From Massilia antarctica (GTDB lineage: Bacteria; Pseudomonadota; Gammaproteobacteria; Burkholderiales; Burkholderiaceae_D), in the NCBI RefSeq assembly GCF_015689335.1, contig NZ_CP065053.1, positions 2,170,001-2,234,000 of the forward strand: 64,000 nucleotides of DNA. The letters are read 5' to 3'. Of the stretch, positions 1 through 8,414 are shown piece by piece. Below the pieces are notes generated by a model, which searched no databases, had not been told where the DNA came from, and saw only the letters and a program-made list of their open reading frames with translations. Numbering within the stretch: position 1 is the first letter of the stretch; each line of letters starts with the position of its first letter. The position numbers and the translations under genes are program-made.

Positions 1-249
1 AGTGCGGCGAAGTTTTGGGGAAGCCTGGATGCAAAACAGTACAGGCAAGTTGGCAAGGCCATCACAACGCTTCTTGAAAATTCTCGTCCGCAAGACAGTC
101 AGTGTCTTAAGGTGTCCAGACACGCCGAACGACGCGTTGATGCCGGCGAGTACAGAATTATTTATGTAGACAGTGATGAAGAGATAGAGGTACTCGTCAT
201 CGGAAAGCGTAATGATGATGAGGTCTACAAGCGGTTGCGGCAAAAGTAG
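1..249 (+). CDS. RelE/ParE-family toxin, 5'-truncated
   Basis: Reading frame 1 is open from the first base to the TAG at 247-249, giving the last 82 residues of a small basic protein. The sequence has the RelE/ParE signature: an N-terminal block with K-Q-Y-R-Q-V, then DAGEYRIIY in the central strands and GKRNDDEVYK near the end, which match type II toxin mRNA-interferase-like folds. In this family the protein inhibits translation or gyrase and is neutralised by an antitoxin usually encoded just upstream. That upstream gene would lie outside the window, and no antitoxin-like gene follows within the next 200 bases. The start codon is missing. RelE versus ParE subclass cannot be settled from the fragment. 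Confidence 0.85.
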   Translation, partial: SAAKFWGSLDAKQYRQVGKAITTLLENSRPQDSQCLKVSRHAERRVDAGEYRIIYVDSDEEIEVLVIGKRNDDEVYKRLRQK

Positions 250-452
250 AGCAGGTTTGAGGCGTCATGCAAACTACAAACCGCATCCACCCTGGCAATA
301 GCGCAGGTAACGCCTCCTGAATCAGAAATGCATTGGTTGGTGTTGGAGTCGCAGCAGGGTTGCCGACAAGCTATTGTATGGATGCTGACAGTGGACCGAG
401 GGGCATGGTGCACATGGCCAAACTAGTCCTGGCATCGCTGGCGCTTACCTCG

Positions 453-1256
453 TCACAGCTGGGACTTGAACTTGGCTAAGCCACCCCATAAGCTCGCCAC
501 GCTTCCCCAGCTGCCAGACACCCGCGCCGGCGCCGGCCTCGACCCACCCAGCGCATCTTCGACTGCTTGCAGCCCCAGCTCCTCCGCGATCCGGCAGGCT
601 TGCATGCCTGCGCTCAGGCGTTCATCCTTGCGTGCGAAATCGCTGAAGCGCAGGCGGTCGTGCTTGCCGAAATAGGCAAACCGGATCACCGGACGCCTGG
701 CTACCCAGGCAATCAGCGGCCAGTCGAAGCCGGCGAAGGCTTTCTCCACGCCCGGTACGACGATATGCTCCTGCTCCCAATCGATAAGCGCGTGAAACAG
801 CGCTTCGCGTTGATGGCGGGAATACACGGTCCCGGCCGCGCAGGAAGCATGGCATGCGACCAGCAAATCGGCAAAGCGGTCACCGATCACCGACCGAATG
901 AAGGCGCTGCCGCCATACTGTCCGGTGTAGTAGAAAATAGCGTACGACTCGGCGCAGACTTGGCGGTTGATACTGCGAAAATGGTCCAGAAATGCGGCAA
1001 CCGCGGCAAGCTTCTGCGCGCGCGCGCCCGGCACGCACAGCCACGGTAGCGAGGCGATGCGCGCCCCCAGGGTTCCCATCTTGAAATAGCCCGACGCCCA
1101 CAAAGTGCCGTGCGCGGCGATCAAGGCGAACGTCAGCCGCTTGCCGGAGTCCTGGTAGACGCGCCGATACAAGCTCACGCGGCGCTGCAAATCGTGCGCC
1201 TCGCCTGCCAAGGCATAGCCTTCGGTCCTGAAATGCTCATATGCCGCTGCCGTCAT
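453..1256 (-). CDS. Hypothetical protein, about 267 aa
   Basis: I do not recognise the family. The frame has clean high-GC codon use. The frame extends to an ATG at 1292, but the ATG at 1256 (protein beginning MTAAAYEHF) is preceded by a GAGGA ribosome site five bases away while the outer one has none, so I prefer 1256. There is no signal peptide or clear membrane helix. The protein is rich in Trp, Phe and Tyr in its middle third and has a Gly/Ser/Trp-rich tail (GSWGSVASLWGGL). It stands alone, convergent with the toxin gene. The roughly 200-base gap between them (250-452) shows nothing I can name. The 1257-1544 stretch towards the next gene is A/T-richer and probably holds divergent promoters, but no clean -35/-10 pair could be picked. 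Confidence 0.6.
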   Translation of the reverse strand: MTAAAYEHFRTEGYALAGEAHDLQRRVSLYRRVYQDSGKRLTFALIAAHGTLWASGYFKMGTLGARIASLPWLCVPGARAQKLAAVAAFLDHFRSINRQVCAESYAIFYYTGQYGGSAFIRSVIGDRFADLLVACHASCAAGTVYSRHQREALFHALIDWEQEHIVVPGVEKAFAGFDWPLIAWVARRPVIRFAYFGKHDRLRFSDFARKDERLSAGMQACRIAEELGLQAVEDALGGSRPAPARVSGSWGSVASLWGGLAKFKSQL

Positions 1257-1544
1257 CGTATCCTCGCCTGCTGAAAAATTTTCCGTACTCATCTATACGC
1301 AAGCTCTGTGCCACTTCCGCGACTTTTCCAAGTGACTGATTTTTAAAGGATTGATGGCCGTGGCCGCGCCACGCCTGTCAAGCGCGTGTACAGCCAACGC
1401 CGTCTTGCTATCAACGCCGCGTACATCTGATGGGCCGTCGATGTTGGCCTTGACGCTTTCCCAGGTTTAATTGACACTTTAAAAATATTTCAAATCCGGC
1501 CGATGTGATTCATCAGGCCGGTTCAACCTCGACACGGAGTCCGC

Positions 1545-2552
1545 ATGAAAGCAAGCCACGCGATCGCCATCCTGCTTGGCTTGGCAACCAGCGCCGCGAA
1601 CGCAATCGACGTCGAGTACGGCGACTGGGCCGTCGCCTGCGACAACACGCGGCGCTGCGAAGCCGTCGGCTTTCAGCGCGACAGCGCCGGCGAGGAGCCG
1701 GTCGCCCTGCATCTGGTGCGCGAGGCCGGCCCGGAACAGCCGGCCTCGCTCACCTTGATGCTCGACACCGGCAGGGGTAATGTTCCGGATAAAGTCAGTA
1801 TCACGGTCGGCCAGGTGGTCCTGCACGACGTGGTTCCTGAACAGGAGATCGACGAGGACAAAGCCGCCCGCTTGATCCCTGCCTTGCTCAAGGGCGAGCG
1901 CGCCGAGATCCGGGCCGGCGCGCGCCACTGGGCCGTGTCGCTCAACGGCGCCAGTGCTGCCTTGCTCAAGATCGATGACGTGCAGGGAAGGGTAGGCACG
2001 CCGGGCGCCCTGGTGCGCAAAGGTACCAAAAGCGAATCGTCAGTGCTGCCTGCGCTCCCCGTTCCCGTGCTGCGCGCGGCGCGGCTGGATCGGGCCGGCC
2101 CCACCGACCAGCGCTTGCTCGCGGCAATCCTCAAGTCGATCGGCAAGCGCGATTGCAGTCGCGACGAGCAGGACCCTGACAGCATGGTACGCAGCCTGGA
2201 CCGGCCGTCGGGCGGCAAAGTGCTGGTCATGATCCAGTGCGGGCACGGCAGCTATCAATCCGCGTCCGACGTCTGGATCGCCAACGCCAAACCGCCCTAT
2301 GCGCCCGTGCCGGCGGTCTTGCCGCGCCTCGCGGACAACCATGACAACAGCGTTGCCAACGGCGGGTTCGACGATGGTGTATTGAGCTCGTACGATAAGT
2401 TGCAGGCCACGGCCGAGTGCGGCACGTCGACCAAATGGCTGTGGACGGCGCAGGGCTTCAAGCTGCTCGATGCGACGCGCGCCACGATGTGCCGCGGCTT
2501 CCCCGAGGGAATTTCCTTGCGCACCTGGACCGCCGCTCTGGCGCCGAAATAG
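1545..2552 (+). CDS. DUF1176 family exported protein
   Basis: The product has a classical Sec signal peptide (residues 1-20, ending SAANA) and then the hallmark DUF1176 opening, an acidic stretch followed by GDWAVACDN and a second Cys ten residues later. That pattern fits a periplasmic protein with disulfide-bonded Cys pairs. Further Cys residues near 212, 232, 290 and 320 are compatible with more disulfides. The ATG at 1545 follows GGAG at good spacing. The length of 335 residues is usual for the family. Function is unknown; the family is widespread in Proteobacteria. It is monocistronic or weakly linked to the VOC gene 62 bases downstream. Confidence 0.8.
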   Translation: MKASHAIAILLGLATSAANAIDVEYGDWAVACDNTRRCEAVGFQRDSAGEEPVALHLVREAGPEQPASLTLMLDTGRGNVPDKVSITVGQVVLHDVVPEQEIDEDKAARLIPALLKGERAEIRAGARHWAVSLNGASAALLKIDDVQGRVGTPGALVRKGTKSESSVLPALPVPVLRAARLDRAGPTDQRLLAAILKSIGKRDCSRDEQDPDSMVRSLDRPSGGKVLVMIQCGHGSYQSASDVWIANAKPPYAPVPAVLPRLADNHDNSVANGGFDDGVLSSYDKLQATAECGTSTKWLWTAQGFKLLDATRATMCRGFPEGISLRTWTAALAPK

Positions 2553-2614
2553 GGCATGATTGCCGACAGGCGGAAACGCCCGCCTTACCAACCTACGATG
2601 ACAAAGGAGTCCAT

Positions 2615-3001
2615 ATGAAACGTGTTACCGGCATTGGCGGCATATTCTTCAAATCCCCGGACCCGCAGCGGCTGGCCGAATGGTATCGGGTCCATCTTGG
2701 TTTCGCGGTCGAGGAATGGGGCGGCGTCGCCTTCCAATGGGCGGGGCCGGGCAATCCGGCCGGAACGGGCACCACGGTGTGGAGTCCGTTCCAGCAAGAC
2801 ACGAAGCACTTTGCGCCGAGTTCCGCGTCCTTCATGATCAACTATCGGGTCGACGACTTGCACGCCCTGCTGGCCGCGCTGCGCGCCGAAGGCTGCGCGG
2901 TGGAAGACAAGGTCGACGAGTCGGAGCAAGGCAAGTTTGGATGGGTGATCGACCCTGACGGCAACAAGCTCGAATTATGGCAAGCGCCGGATGGCAAATA
3001 A
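2615..3001 (+). CDS. VOC (glyoxalase/bleomycin-resistance fold) protein
   Basis: A 128-residue single vicinal-oxygen-chelate protein. It opens with a beta-strand GIGGIFFKSPDPQRLAEWY and ends with the typical FGWVIDPDGNKLELW strand that closes the second beta-alpha-beta-beta-beta module. The final E in KLELW is at the position normally used as metal ligand. The first module has F/K where many relatives have a ligand His, so metal use is uncertain. AAGGAG at 2604-2609 fixes the ATG at 2615. Members act as glyoxalases, dioxygenases or resistance proteins; substrate cannot be told here. Confidence 0.85.
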   Translation: MKRVTGIGGIFFKSPDPQRLAEWYRVHLGFAVEEWGGVAFQWAGPGNPAGTGTTVWSPFQQDTKHFAPSSASFMINYRVDDLHALLAALRAEGCAVEDKVDESEQGKFGWVIDPDGNKLELWQAPDGK

Positions 3002-3083
3002 GCTTCAGCCCGGTGGCTTGATGACCATCGCCGGCAGCGCCGCCGTCGACCCGGCGTCGCTTGCACGCCAAACACCTTACTGA

Positions 3084-3488
3084 ATGCTTGCTATGCCTGC
3101 TTATGCCCGCTTCGCTCACTATCTCTTGATCGCCGTCTTTGCGTATGCGGCCGTGCGCTCGGTACAGCGTTATCTTGGTGACGCGTCGCGTTTTTACGTG
3201 GAACTGATGCTCTTGCTATTTCTCTGCGGCGGCATTGTCGGAATGTACCGCCGCGTCGCCTGGGGACGGCTTTTTGCCTCCTGTTTCAGCGTAGCGATTG
3301 CCTTCGCCAGCCCGCTCGCGCTCACCGTGTTCGATGGCCCGGTGCCGCAGGGGTCGGTCCTGCACACGATGCTGAACATGTCGACCGTGCTGGCCTGGTT
3401 TTACATCGTGATCACGGCGACGCTCGTCCTCATGCCCGCATTGCTGATCGGCATACGGCGCGACTGGTTCCGCTACGCATGGTGGTAG
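3084..3488 (+). CDS. Small integral membrane protein, hypothetical
   Basis: A 134-residue protein with four predicted membrane helices (about residues 10-27, 38-54, 64-85 and 100-122) and short charged loops (RRVAWGR, IGIRRDWFRYAWW). It is unlike any family I can name. ATG codons at 3084 and 3093 are both possible and neither has a strong ribosome site. It ends 44 bases before the alpha/beta hydrolase and may be co-transcribed with it. Confidence 0.6.
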   Translation: MLAMPAYARFAHYLLIAVFAYAAVRSVQRYLGDASRFYVELMLLLFLCGGIVGMYRRVAWGRLFASCFSVAIAFASPLALTVFDGPVPQGSVLHTMLNMSTVLAWFYIVITATLVLMPALLIGIRRDWFRYAWW

Positions 3489-3532
3489 GCCATGGCCACA
3501 TCCACTCATCCATATCTTCAAAAAAGTTCACC

Positions 3533-4147
3533 ATGTCCATGCCAGAAAAACTGATCTTCCTTCCCGGCGCCGGGGGCGATCCGGCCTTCTGGCAGCCCGT
3601 GTCCGACGCGCTGGTGCATCCGGCATCGCGCTGCCTGCTTGGCTGGCCCGGCTTTGGCGTGGTGCCAGCCGATCCCCGCATCGATGGCATGGATGGCCTG
3701 GTCGCCCTGGTGCTGGACCAGATCGACCGGCCCTGCGCATTGATCGCGCAGTCGATGGGCGGCGTCGTTGCCATCCAGGCTGCGCTGCGGCGGCCGGACC
3801 TGGTCACCCATCTGGTGCTGGCCGTCACGTCGGGGGGCGTCGATATGACCGACCTGCATGCCGAGGATTGGCGCGGCGCTTTCCTGGCAGCCAACCCGGC
3901 TGTGCCGCGCTGGCTGACCGATTATCGGGCTGACCTCAGCGCCGCCATCAAAACCCTCCGCATGCCCACCTTGCTGCTGTGGGGCGACGCCGATCCGATC
4001 AGTCCGGTCGCGGTCGGTACCAGGCTAAATGGCTTGCTTCCTGATAGCCACCTGCACGTCATCGCCGGTGGCGGCCACGATCTGGCCAACCGGATGGCCG
4101 CCACCATTGCACCACTGATCGACGCGCATCTTGCCTTCGCCGCCTGA
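3533..4147 (+). CDS. Alpha/beta hydrolase
   Basis: A 204-residue compact alpha/beta hydrolase. The oxyanion region LPGAGGDPAFW is at residues 10-20, the nucleophile elbow AQSMGG has Ser74 (with Ala in place of the first Gly of GxSxG), the acid lies in the WGDADPIS loop near residue 150, and the catalytic His is in GGGHD near the end. The frame is open further upstream, but the first residues there overlap the preceding gene and look non-coding; the ATG at 3533 starts directly before the first beta strand. It is short for the family because the lid is minimal. The L,D-transpeptidase begins eight bases downstream, so the two are probably one operon. Confidence 0.85.
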   Translation: MSMPEKLIFLPGAGGDPAFWQPVSDALVHPASRCLLGWPGFGVVPADPRIDGMDGLVALVLDQIDRPCALIAQSMGGVVAIQAALRRPDLVTHLVLAVTSGGVDMTDLHAEDWRGAFLAANPAVPRWLTDYRADLSAAIKTLRMPTLLLWGDADPISPVAVGTRLNGLLPDSHLHVIAGGGHDLANRMAATIAPLIDAHLAFAA

Positions 4148-4155
4148 TTCACCTC

Positions 4156-4674
4156 ATGCGTAACTATTTCTTTTTGGCCAGCTTCTTTTTCCTCTTGCTC
4201 AGCAGTTTGCCCGCGTGGGCCGCGCACATCACCGTGTTCAAGGCGAAACGCATCCTGGAATACAAGGCTGACGGCGTGATCCGCCGCTTCAAGATCGGCC
4301 TGGGCGCCTCTCCAACCAGCCGCAAGCTGCGCCAGGGCGACCGCAAAACGCCCGAGGGAAATTACCTCATCACGCATAAAAATCCGCAGAGCCAGTTTTA
4401 TCTGTCGCTCGGCATCAGCTACCCCAATCTCGATGATGCCGTCGTGGCCGCCAAGTCGGGCATCATCACGCCACGGCAGCACGCGGCCATTGCGGACGCC
4501 ATCAAACAAGGAGGCGCGCCGTCCCAGCACACGCCCATGGGCGGCGATATTTTCATCCATGGAAAAGGCGCGGGCAGCGACTGGACTTGGGGCTGCATCG
4601 CCCTCGACGATCAACCGATGCGCGTGCTGTACGACCTCGTCCGCCCGGGCGACAAGATCAGCATTCGACCATAA
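4156..4674 (+). CDS. L,D-transpeptidase (YkuD domain)
   Basis: The 172-residue product has a Sec signal peptide (residues 1-22, ending AWA) and a YkuD catalytic domain covering the rest. The active-site motif is visible as HG (His135) followed by SDWTWGCIAL with the nucleophile Cys147. Such enzymes form 3-3 cross-links in peptidoglycan or attach proteins to it, and act in the periplasm. There is no separate peptidoglycan-binding domain, so it is the small type related to ErfK/YafK-like proteins. It is convergent with the LysR gene, with only eight bases between stops. Confidence 0.88.
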   Translation: MRNYFFLASFFFLLLSSLPAWAAHITVFKAKRILEYKADGVIRRFKIGLGASPTSRKLRQGDRKTPEGNYLITHKNPQSQFYLSLGISYPNLDDAVVAAKSGIITPRQHAAIADAIKQGGAPSQHTPMGGDIFIHGKGAGSDWTWGCIALDDQPMRVLYDLVRPGDKISIRP

Positions 4675-4682
4675 GCCGCGGC

Positions 4683-5573
4683 TCAGCCCTGTTTCAGCTG
4701 GTCGATGAACCAGCGGCCGGCGCGGCCCGGCGGATTGTCCGCCAGGTGGATCGCATGCATGGAAAACCCCGGCCCGGCCGTCGCGAAGATGTCAATCTGG
4801 ATCGGCACCAGCGCGCCGCTGCGAATGTCCGCCTCGACCATGTGCAGCGGCATGTGCCCCCACCCCAGTCCGGCGCGCAGGAAGGCATGCTTCGCGCCCA
4901 GGTCCGCCAGGCGCCACACGCGCGCCGAGACCACCCCGAAATTGCGCCCTGCGGTGAGCGATGAGCGGTCCGTCAACACCAGCTGGATATGCTCGGCCGC
5001 GGCGGAACGCGGCACCATGCTTTGCAGCGCCGCCAGCGGATGCGTTGGCGCGACCACCGTCACCGCCGCCACGCTCAACAAAAACTCGGACGCGCAGCCG
5101 GCCGGAATTTCCGGCAGCGAGCCGATCACCGCGACCCGGCAATTCCCGTCCAGCAAAGGCTGCAGTACCGCACCCAGCGCTTCAACGTACAGACGTAACG
5201 GCGTCGAGGGAAACGCCGCGTGAAACGCTTGCACGGCTGCGGTCAGATTGGCAATCGGATACATCACATCCACCGCCACTGCCAGCTCGGGTTCCAGTCC
5301 CTCGGCCAGGCTGCGCGCCTTGGCCTTGAATTCATCCATGCCGTGCGCGGCCGTGCGCGCCAGCTCCAGCATCGCCCGGCCAGCCTCGGTCAGCCGGGGA
5401 TAGCGGCCGGTCCGCTCGAACAGCGCAAACCCCACCTGCAACTCCAGGTTCGCCAGGGTCGTGCTCACCACCGACTGCGCACGGCGCAGCTTGCGGCCCG
5501 CCGCCGAGAAACTCCCTTCATCGGCGGCGGCAATAAAAGTCCGCAACTGGTCCATCGACATCCCGTCAAGCAT
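4683..5573 (-). CDS. LysR-family transcriptional regulator
   Basis: A 296-residue LysR regulator: N-terminal winged helix-turn-helix (about residues 6-65, with the typical FIAAADEGSFSAAGRKL) and a substrate-binding-like effector domain from about 90 to 290. The ATG at 5573 follows AAGGA at eight bases. It is divergent from the pirin gene across 109 bases, the usual LysR arrangement in which the regulator controls the neighbour and itself. By this logic it should control pirin and DoxX. The inducer is unknown. Confidence 0.88.
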   Translation of the reverse strand: MLDGMSMDQLRTFIAAADEGSFSAAGRKLRRAQSVVSTTLANLELQVGFALFERTGRYPRLTEAGRAMLELARTAAHGMDEFKAKARSLAEGLEPELAVAVDVMYPIANLTAAVQAFHAAFPSTPLRLYVEALGAVLQPLLDGNCRVAVIGSLPEIPAGCASEFLLSVAAVTVVAPTHPLAALQSMVPRSAAAEHIQLVLTDRSSLTAGRNFGVVSARVWRLADLGAKHAFLRAGLGWGHMPLHMVEADIRSGALVPIQIDIFATAGPGFSMHAIHLADNPPGRAGRWFIDQLKQG

Positions 5574-5682
5574 ATATCTATTCCTTGGATACTATCGATC
5601 TGATTATATAGGCTTCTAAGATGCTTCGAGCAGGCATAAGATTCACTTCATGTACTAACAACCGAGAAGAATGGAGTAGGTC

Positions 5683-6531
5683 ATGAACATGAATCAAGCG
5701 CAACTCAAGCAAACCGCGGCAGCCCAGCGTCAGGTGACGCTGCGTTCCGCAGGCCACACCCGTGGCGGCATCAACCGCCTGGTCAGCCCCGGCGACATCG
5801 GCCAGTTGATCAAACCGTTCGTCTTCCTCGACCTGTTCAAGCTGGGCGCGAACGGCAGCAACATGGGCATGCACCCGCATTCGGGCATCGCCACCGTCAC
5901 CGTGGTGCTCGACGGCGCCGTCGAATACAAGGAAACGACCGGCCATCAAGGCATCCTGCCGGCCGGCGGCGTGGAGTGGATGAGCGCCGGCGGCGGCGTC
6001 TGGCACGACGGCGGCGCGGTCCCCGGCCAGCAGGTCGAAGGCTTCCAGCTCTGGCTTGCCCTGCCGGAAGAAGATGAAAACGGCCCCGCGCAAAGCCAGT
6101 ATCTGGCGCCGCAGGAAGTGCAGAGCCATGGTCCGGCGCGCGTCATCATCGGCAATTATGGCAATGCCAGCAGCGCCATTCGTCCGCGCGCATCGATCAA
6201 CTATCTGCATGTGACCTTGGCCGATGGCGAACGATGGACCTACACGCCACCGGCCGGCCATGACGTTGCCTGGGTGTCGGTGGCCAGCGGTGCCGTGCAA
6301 ACGGCGGGTACGGTGGTCAAGCGCGAAGTGGCCGTGTTTGAAGAAGGCGAGGGCGCGATCGATGTCGTGGCCCAGGGTGCAACGCAGTTTGTGCTCGGCT
6401 CGGCCCCCAAGCATCCGCACGACCTGGTGACGGGTTACTACTCGGTGCACACCAGCGCGGCGGCGCTGGCGAAGGGCGAAAAGGAAATCGAGCGCATCGG
6501 CACCCAGCTGCGCGCGGCGAAATTGATGTAA
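5683..6531 (+). CDS. Pirin family protein
   Basis: A 282-residue bicupin pirin. The first cupin carries the metal-site motif with His64 and His66 (HPHSG) and His108 (GVWHDG). In classical pirins the second motif reads HxE and supplies the fourth iron ligand; here the corresponding position is Gly110, so the site is probably altered. A C-terminal pirin domain occupies about residues 170-275. Pirins act as redox-sensing cofactors or quercetinases. It is followed 40 bases on by a DoxX gene, a frequent partner in stress-response operons, and faces a divergent LysR gene. Confidence 0.9.
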   Translation: MNMNQAQLKQTAAAQRQVTLRSAGHTRGGINRLVSPGDIGQLIKPFVFLDLFKLGANGSNMGMHPHSGIATVTVVLDGAVEYKETTGHQGILPAGGVEWMSAGGGVWHDGGAVPGQQVEGFQLWLALPEEDENGPAQSQYLAPQEVQSHGPARVIIGNYGNASSAIRPRASINYLHVTLADGERWTYTPPAGHDVAWVSVASGAVQTAGTVVKREVAVFEEGEGAIDVVAQGATQFVLGSAPKHPHDLVTGYYSVHTSAAALAKGEKEIERIGTQLRAAKLM

Positions 6532-6571
6532 GCGACCACCATATTCATCATCTGAATTGAAGGGAAATACC

Positions 6572-6994
6572 ATGAACACCACGACTCACAACACTTCCGT
6601 TATCCCCGTCATCGGCCGCGTGCTGCTGGCTGCGATCTTCATCTTCAGCGGGATCGGTAAAATCATGGCGCCGGGGGCCACCATCGGCTACATGGAGGCC
6701 ATGGGCATGCCGCTGGCTTCGGTCGGCCTGGTGATCGCCATTGCGGTCGAACTGGTCGGTGGCCTGATGCTCGCCGTCGGCTTCAAAACACGGCTGGTGG
6801 CACTCGGGCTGGCGCTGTTTTCGATCGTGACCGGCCTGGTGTTCCACCATGCGATCGGCGACCAGAACCAGCTGATTCACCTGCTGAAAAACCTGGCCAT
6901 GGCTGGAGGCTTGCTGCAAGTGGTCGCCTTTGGCGCCGGTGCGTACAGCCTGGAGTCGGCAGCCGCTGGCACGACTAGTCGCCAGCTTGCCTAA
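6572..6994 (+). CDS. DoxX family membrane protein
   Basis: A 140-residue protein with four membrane helices and the DoxX signature: the first helix with RVLLAAIFIFSGIGKI, a second helix around VGLVIAIAVELVGGLML, and a later helix after the HHAIGDQNQ loop. GAAGGGA before the ATG at 6572 sets the start. DoxX proteins are linked to oxidative-stress complexes and quinone-related redox chemistry; the exact role here is unknown. It is likely co-transcribed with pirin under the LysR regulator. Confidence 0.88.
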   Translation: MNTTTHNTSVIPVIGRVLLAAIFIFSGIGKIMAPGATIGYMEAMGMPLASVGLVIAIAVELVGGLMLAVGFKTRLVALGLALFSIVTGLVFHHAIGDQNQLIHLLKNLAMAGGLLQVVAFGAGAYSLESAAAGTTSRQLA

Positions 6995-7069
6995 TCGCTG
7001 TTTTGGCCGAAAGGAGCGTCGAGTTCGGCGCTCCGTTAAAATCCTGTAAGGCCAGGCTTAGCCGGGCAG

Positions 7070-7687
7070 TTGCCATCCAAGCTGACAGAAACGGATCACC
7101 TCATGCTGCTGGAAGACCTCGATACGCACTGCCCGGTTCACGGCGATCCGCTCAATGATGGGGTGGTCATAATTTCGTACGGATTGTTCCGCTATAGCGA
7201 AGCGTTCAACAAGGCCCACCGGAACCTGTTTCCTAAGTCGAAATTAATGGTGCGGGGCGGGTGCGGGGTAAACGACGAAATCATTTACCGCGTGCGCTAC
7301 TGCAATGCATGCCGCAAAGCCCATCTGTTGTGGGGGGCGGAAAATAAGTCACATGATGGCTTGCCGCATCGGGCGGACGAATTCGAGCGCATCCTTCATC
7401 TGCGCTTTGGCATGGAAATCTTGGTCACCGAGGTACCGCCAGAAGTGCATGACATGATGCGTGCACATAAACTGGTGGACGCGATAAAACTTCTTCAGCG
7501 CGCTAACCCGGGTGTGGAGATACCCGAGCTGCGCGCACACATGCGTTACCTCAGCCGCGGCGCGGAACTTGAGCAGGCGATTTTGGCGATGCGTACAGCC
7601 GGCCCGCACCTGGCATATGCGCAGATCGGCACGATGACTGAGCGGGACTGCAAAGACGCGCTGAACAACCGTCTCATCGACAACTGA
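7070..7687 (+). CDS. Hypothetical protein with Cys/His pairs
   Basis: A 205-residue protein of unknown family. Near the N-terminus there is CPVH, and near residue 78 CNACRKAH, which together could make a zinc-binding knuckle. A later stretch (KLVDAIKLLQRANPGVEIPELR) resembles in rhythm the C-terminal domain of ribosomal L7/L12 (a basic residue, then AIK, then a short helix), a faint likeness only. The TTG at 7070 is the longest start; an ATG at 7103 (MLLEDLDTHC) is the alternative, and neither has a good ribosome site. The codon use is slightly less GC-rich than the neighbours, which could mean an accessory gene. Confidence 0.6.
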   Translation: MPSKLTETDHLMLLEDLDTHCPVHGDPLNDGVVIISYGLFRYSEAFNKAHRNLFPKSKLMVRGGCGVNDEIIYRVRYCNACRKAHLLWGAENKSHDGLPHRADEFERILHLRFGMEILVTEVPPEVHDMMRAHKLVDAIKLLQRANPGVEIPELRAHMRYLSRGAELEQAILAMRTAGPHLAYAQIGTMTERDCKDALNNRLIDN

Positions 7688-7922
7688 CCGATTCCTCACA
7701 GTCTCCGATGAAGGGGCGCGCGATGTGGTCCGCAGCGCGCAGGGCCAGCAATGCCTGAACGCCGCTGCAGACGCTGCCACGCAGCGTCGATCCGACTTGC
7801 CACGCGCGCTTCCTGGCAGGCCTTTGTTACGGGCAGTTTAAAGGATCACTGGTTTGCCGCAGCCTGGCCGGAAATCGGAGTAAGATTGCCGTTCTTATCA
7901 ACCTAGCAAACCGGAGTACACC

Positions 7923-8378
7923 ATGAGTTTCGACAATTTTCTGACTCGACTGAAAACCAAAGCCGGTGAAATCAAAACGGACGTCCTGAAATTCAAGAAC
8001 AAGGATTTCATGAACGCGGCCATGGCCGGTTCGGCGCTGATCGCCATGGCGGACGGTAATATCTCGTCGGAAGAGAAGCAAAAAATGGTCAAGTTCATCG
8101 AGACCCACGACGCGTTGTCGGTGTTCACCACCAGCGATGTGATCAAGGCTTTCCAGGACCATGTAGGCCAGCTCGAATTCGACAAGGATATCGGTGAATC
8201 GAAAGCCTATCAGGCACTGGGCAAGATGAAATCGAACGTCGAGGCGGCGCGCCTGCTGGTGCGCATGGTGATCGCCATCGCTGCGGCCGACGGCAATTTC
8301 GACGCCACCGAAAAGGTCGTGGCGGTCAAGATTTGCAAGGAACTGGGCCTGAGCCCGGCCGAATTCGAACTGCAATAA
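7923..8378 (+). CDS. TerB-family (tellurite resistance-like) protein
   Basis: A 151-residue all-helical protein of the TerB/DjlA fold, with two similar acidic helix pairs. One carries ALIAMADGNISSEEK and the other VIAIAAADGNFDATEK; the DG(N) plus E pattern is the metal-binding motif typical of the family. TerB proteins associate with stress-response membrane systems and bind calcium or similar ions. Here it is a lone gene without terC/terD, so a role in tellurite resistance is not implied. The ATG at 7923 follows a GGAG ribosome site. Confidence 0.85.
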   Translation: MSFDNFLTRLKTKAGEIKTDVLKFKNKDFMNAAMAGSALIAMADGNISSEEKQKMVKFIETHDALSVFTTSDVIKAFQDHVGQLEFDKDIGESKAYQALGKMKSNVEAARLLVRMVIAIAAADGNFDATEKVVAVKICKELGLSPAEFELQ

Positions 8379-8382
8379 GAAG

Positions 8383-8409
8383 ATGGGGTAGGCTGCAAGC
8401 CCACCCCAT
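8383..8409. terminator. Bidirectional hairpin terminator between terB-like and M28 genes
   Basis: Twelve-base arms (ATGGGGTAGGCT and AGCCCACCCCAT, one mismatch) close a three- to four-base loop between two convergent genes, five bases after one stop and six before the other. T-tracts are short. Confidence 0.6.
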
Positions 8410-8414
8410 GCTGT

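Noticed and set aside
1440..1500. Promoter TTGACG/TTGACA with A/T-rich -10 before the DUF1176 gene
   Set aside because: Several TTGAC boxes exist but none has a recognisable -10 hexamer at 16-18 bases, so no site was called.
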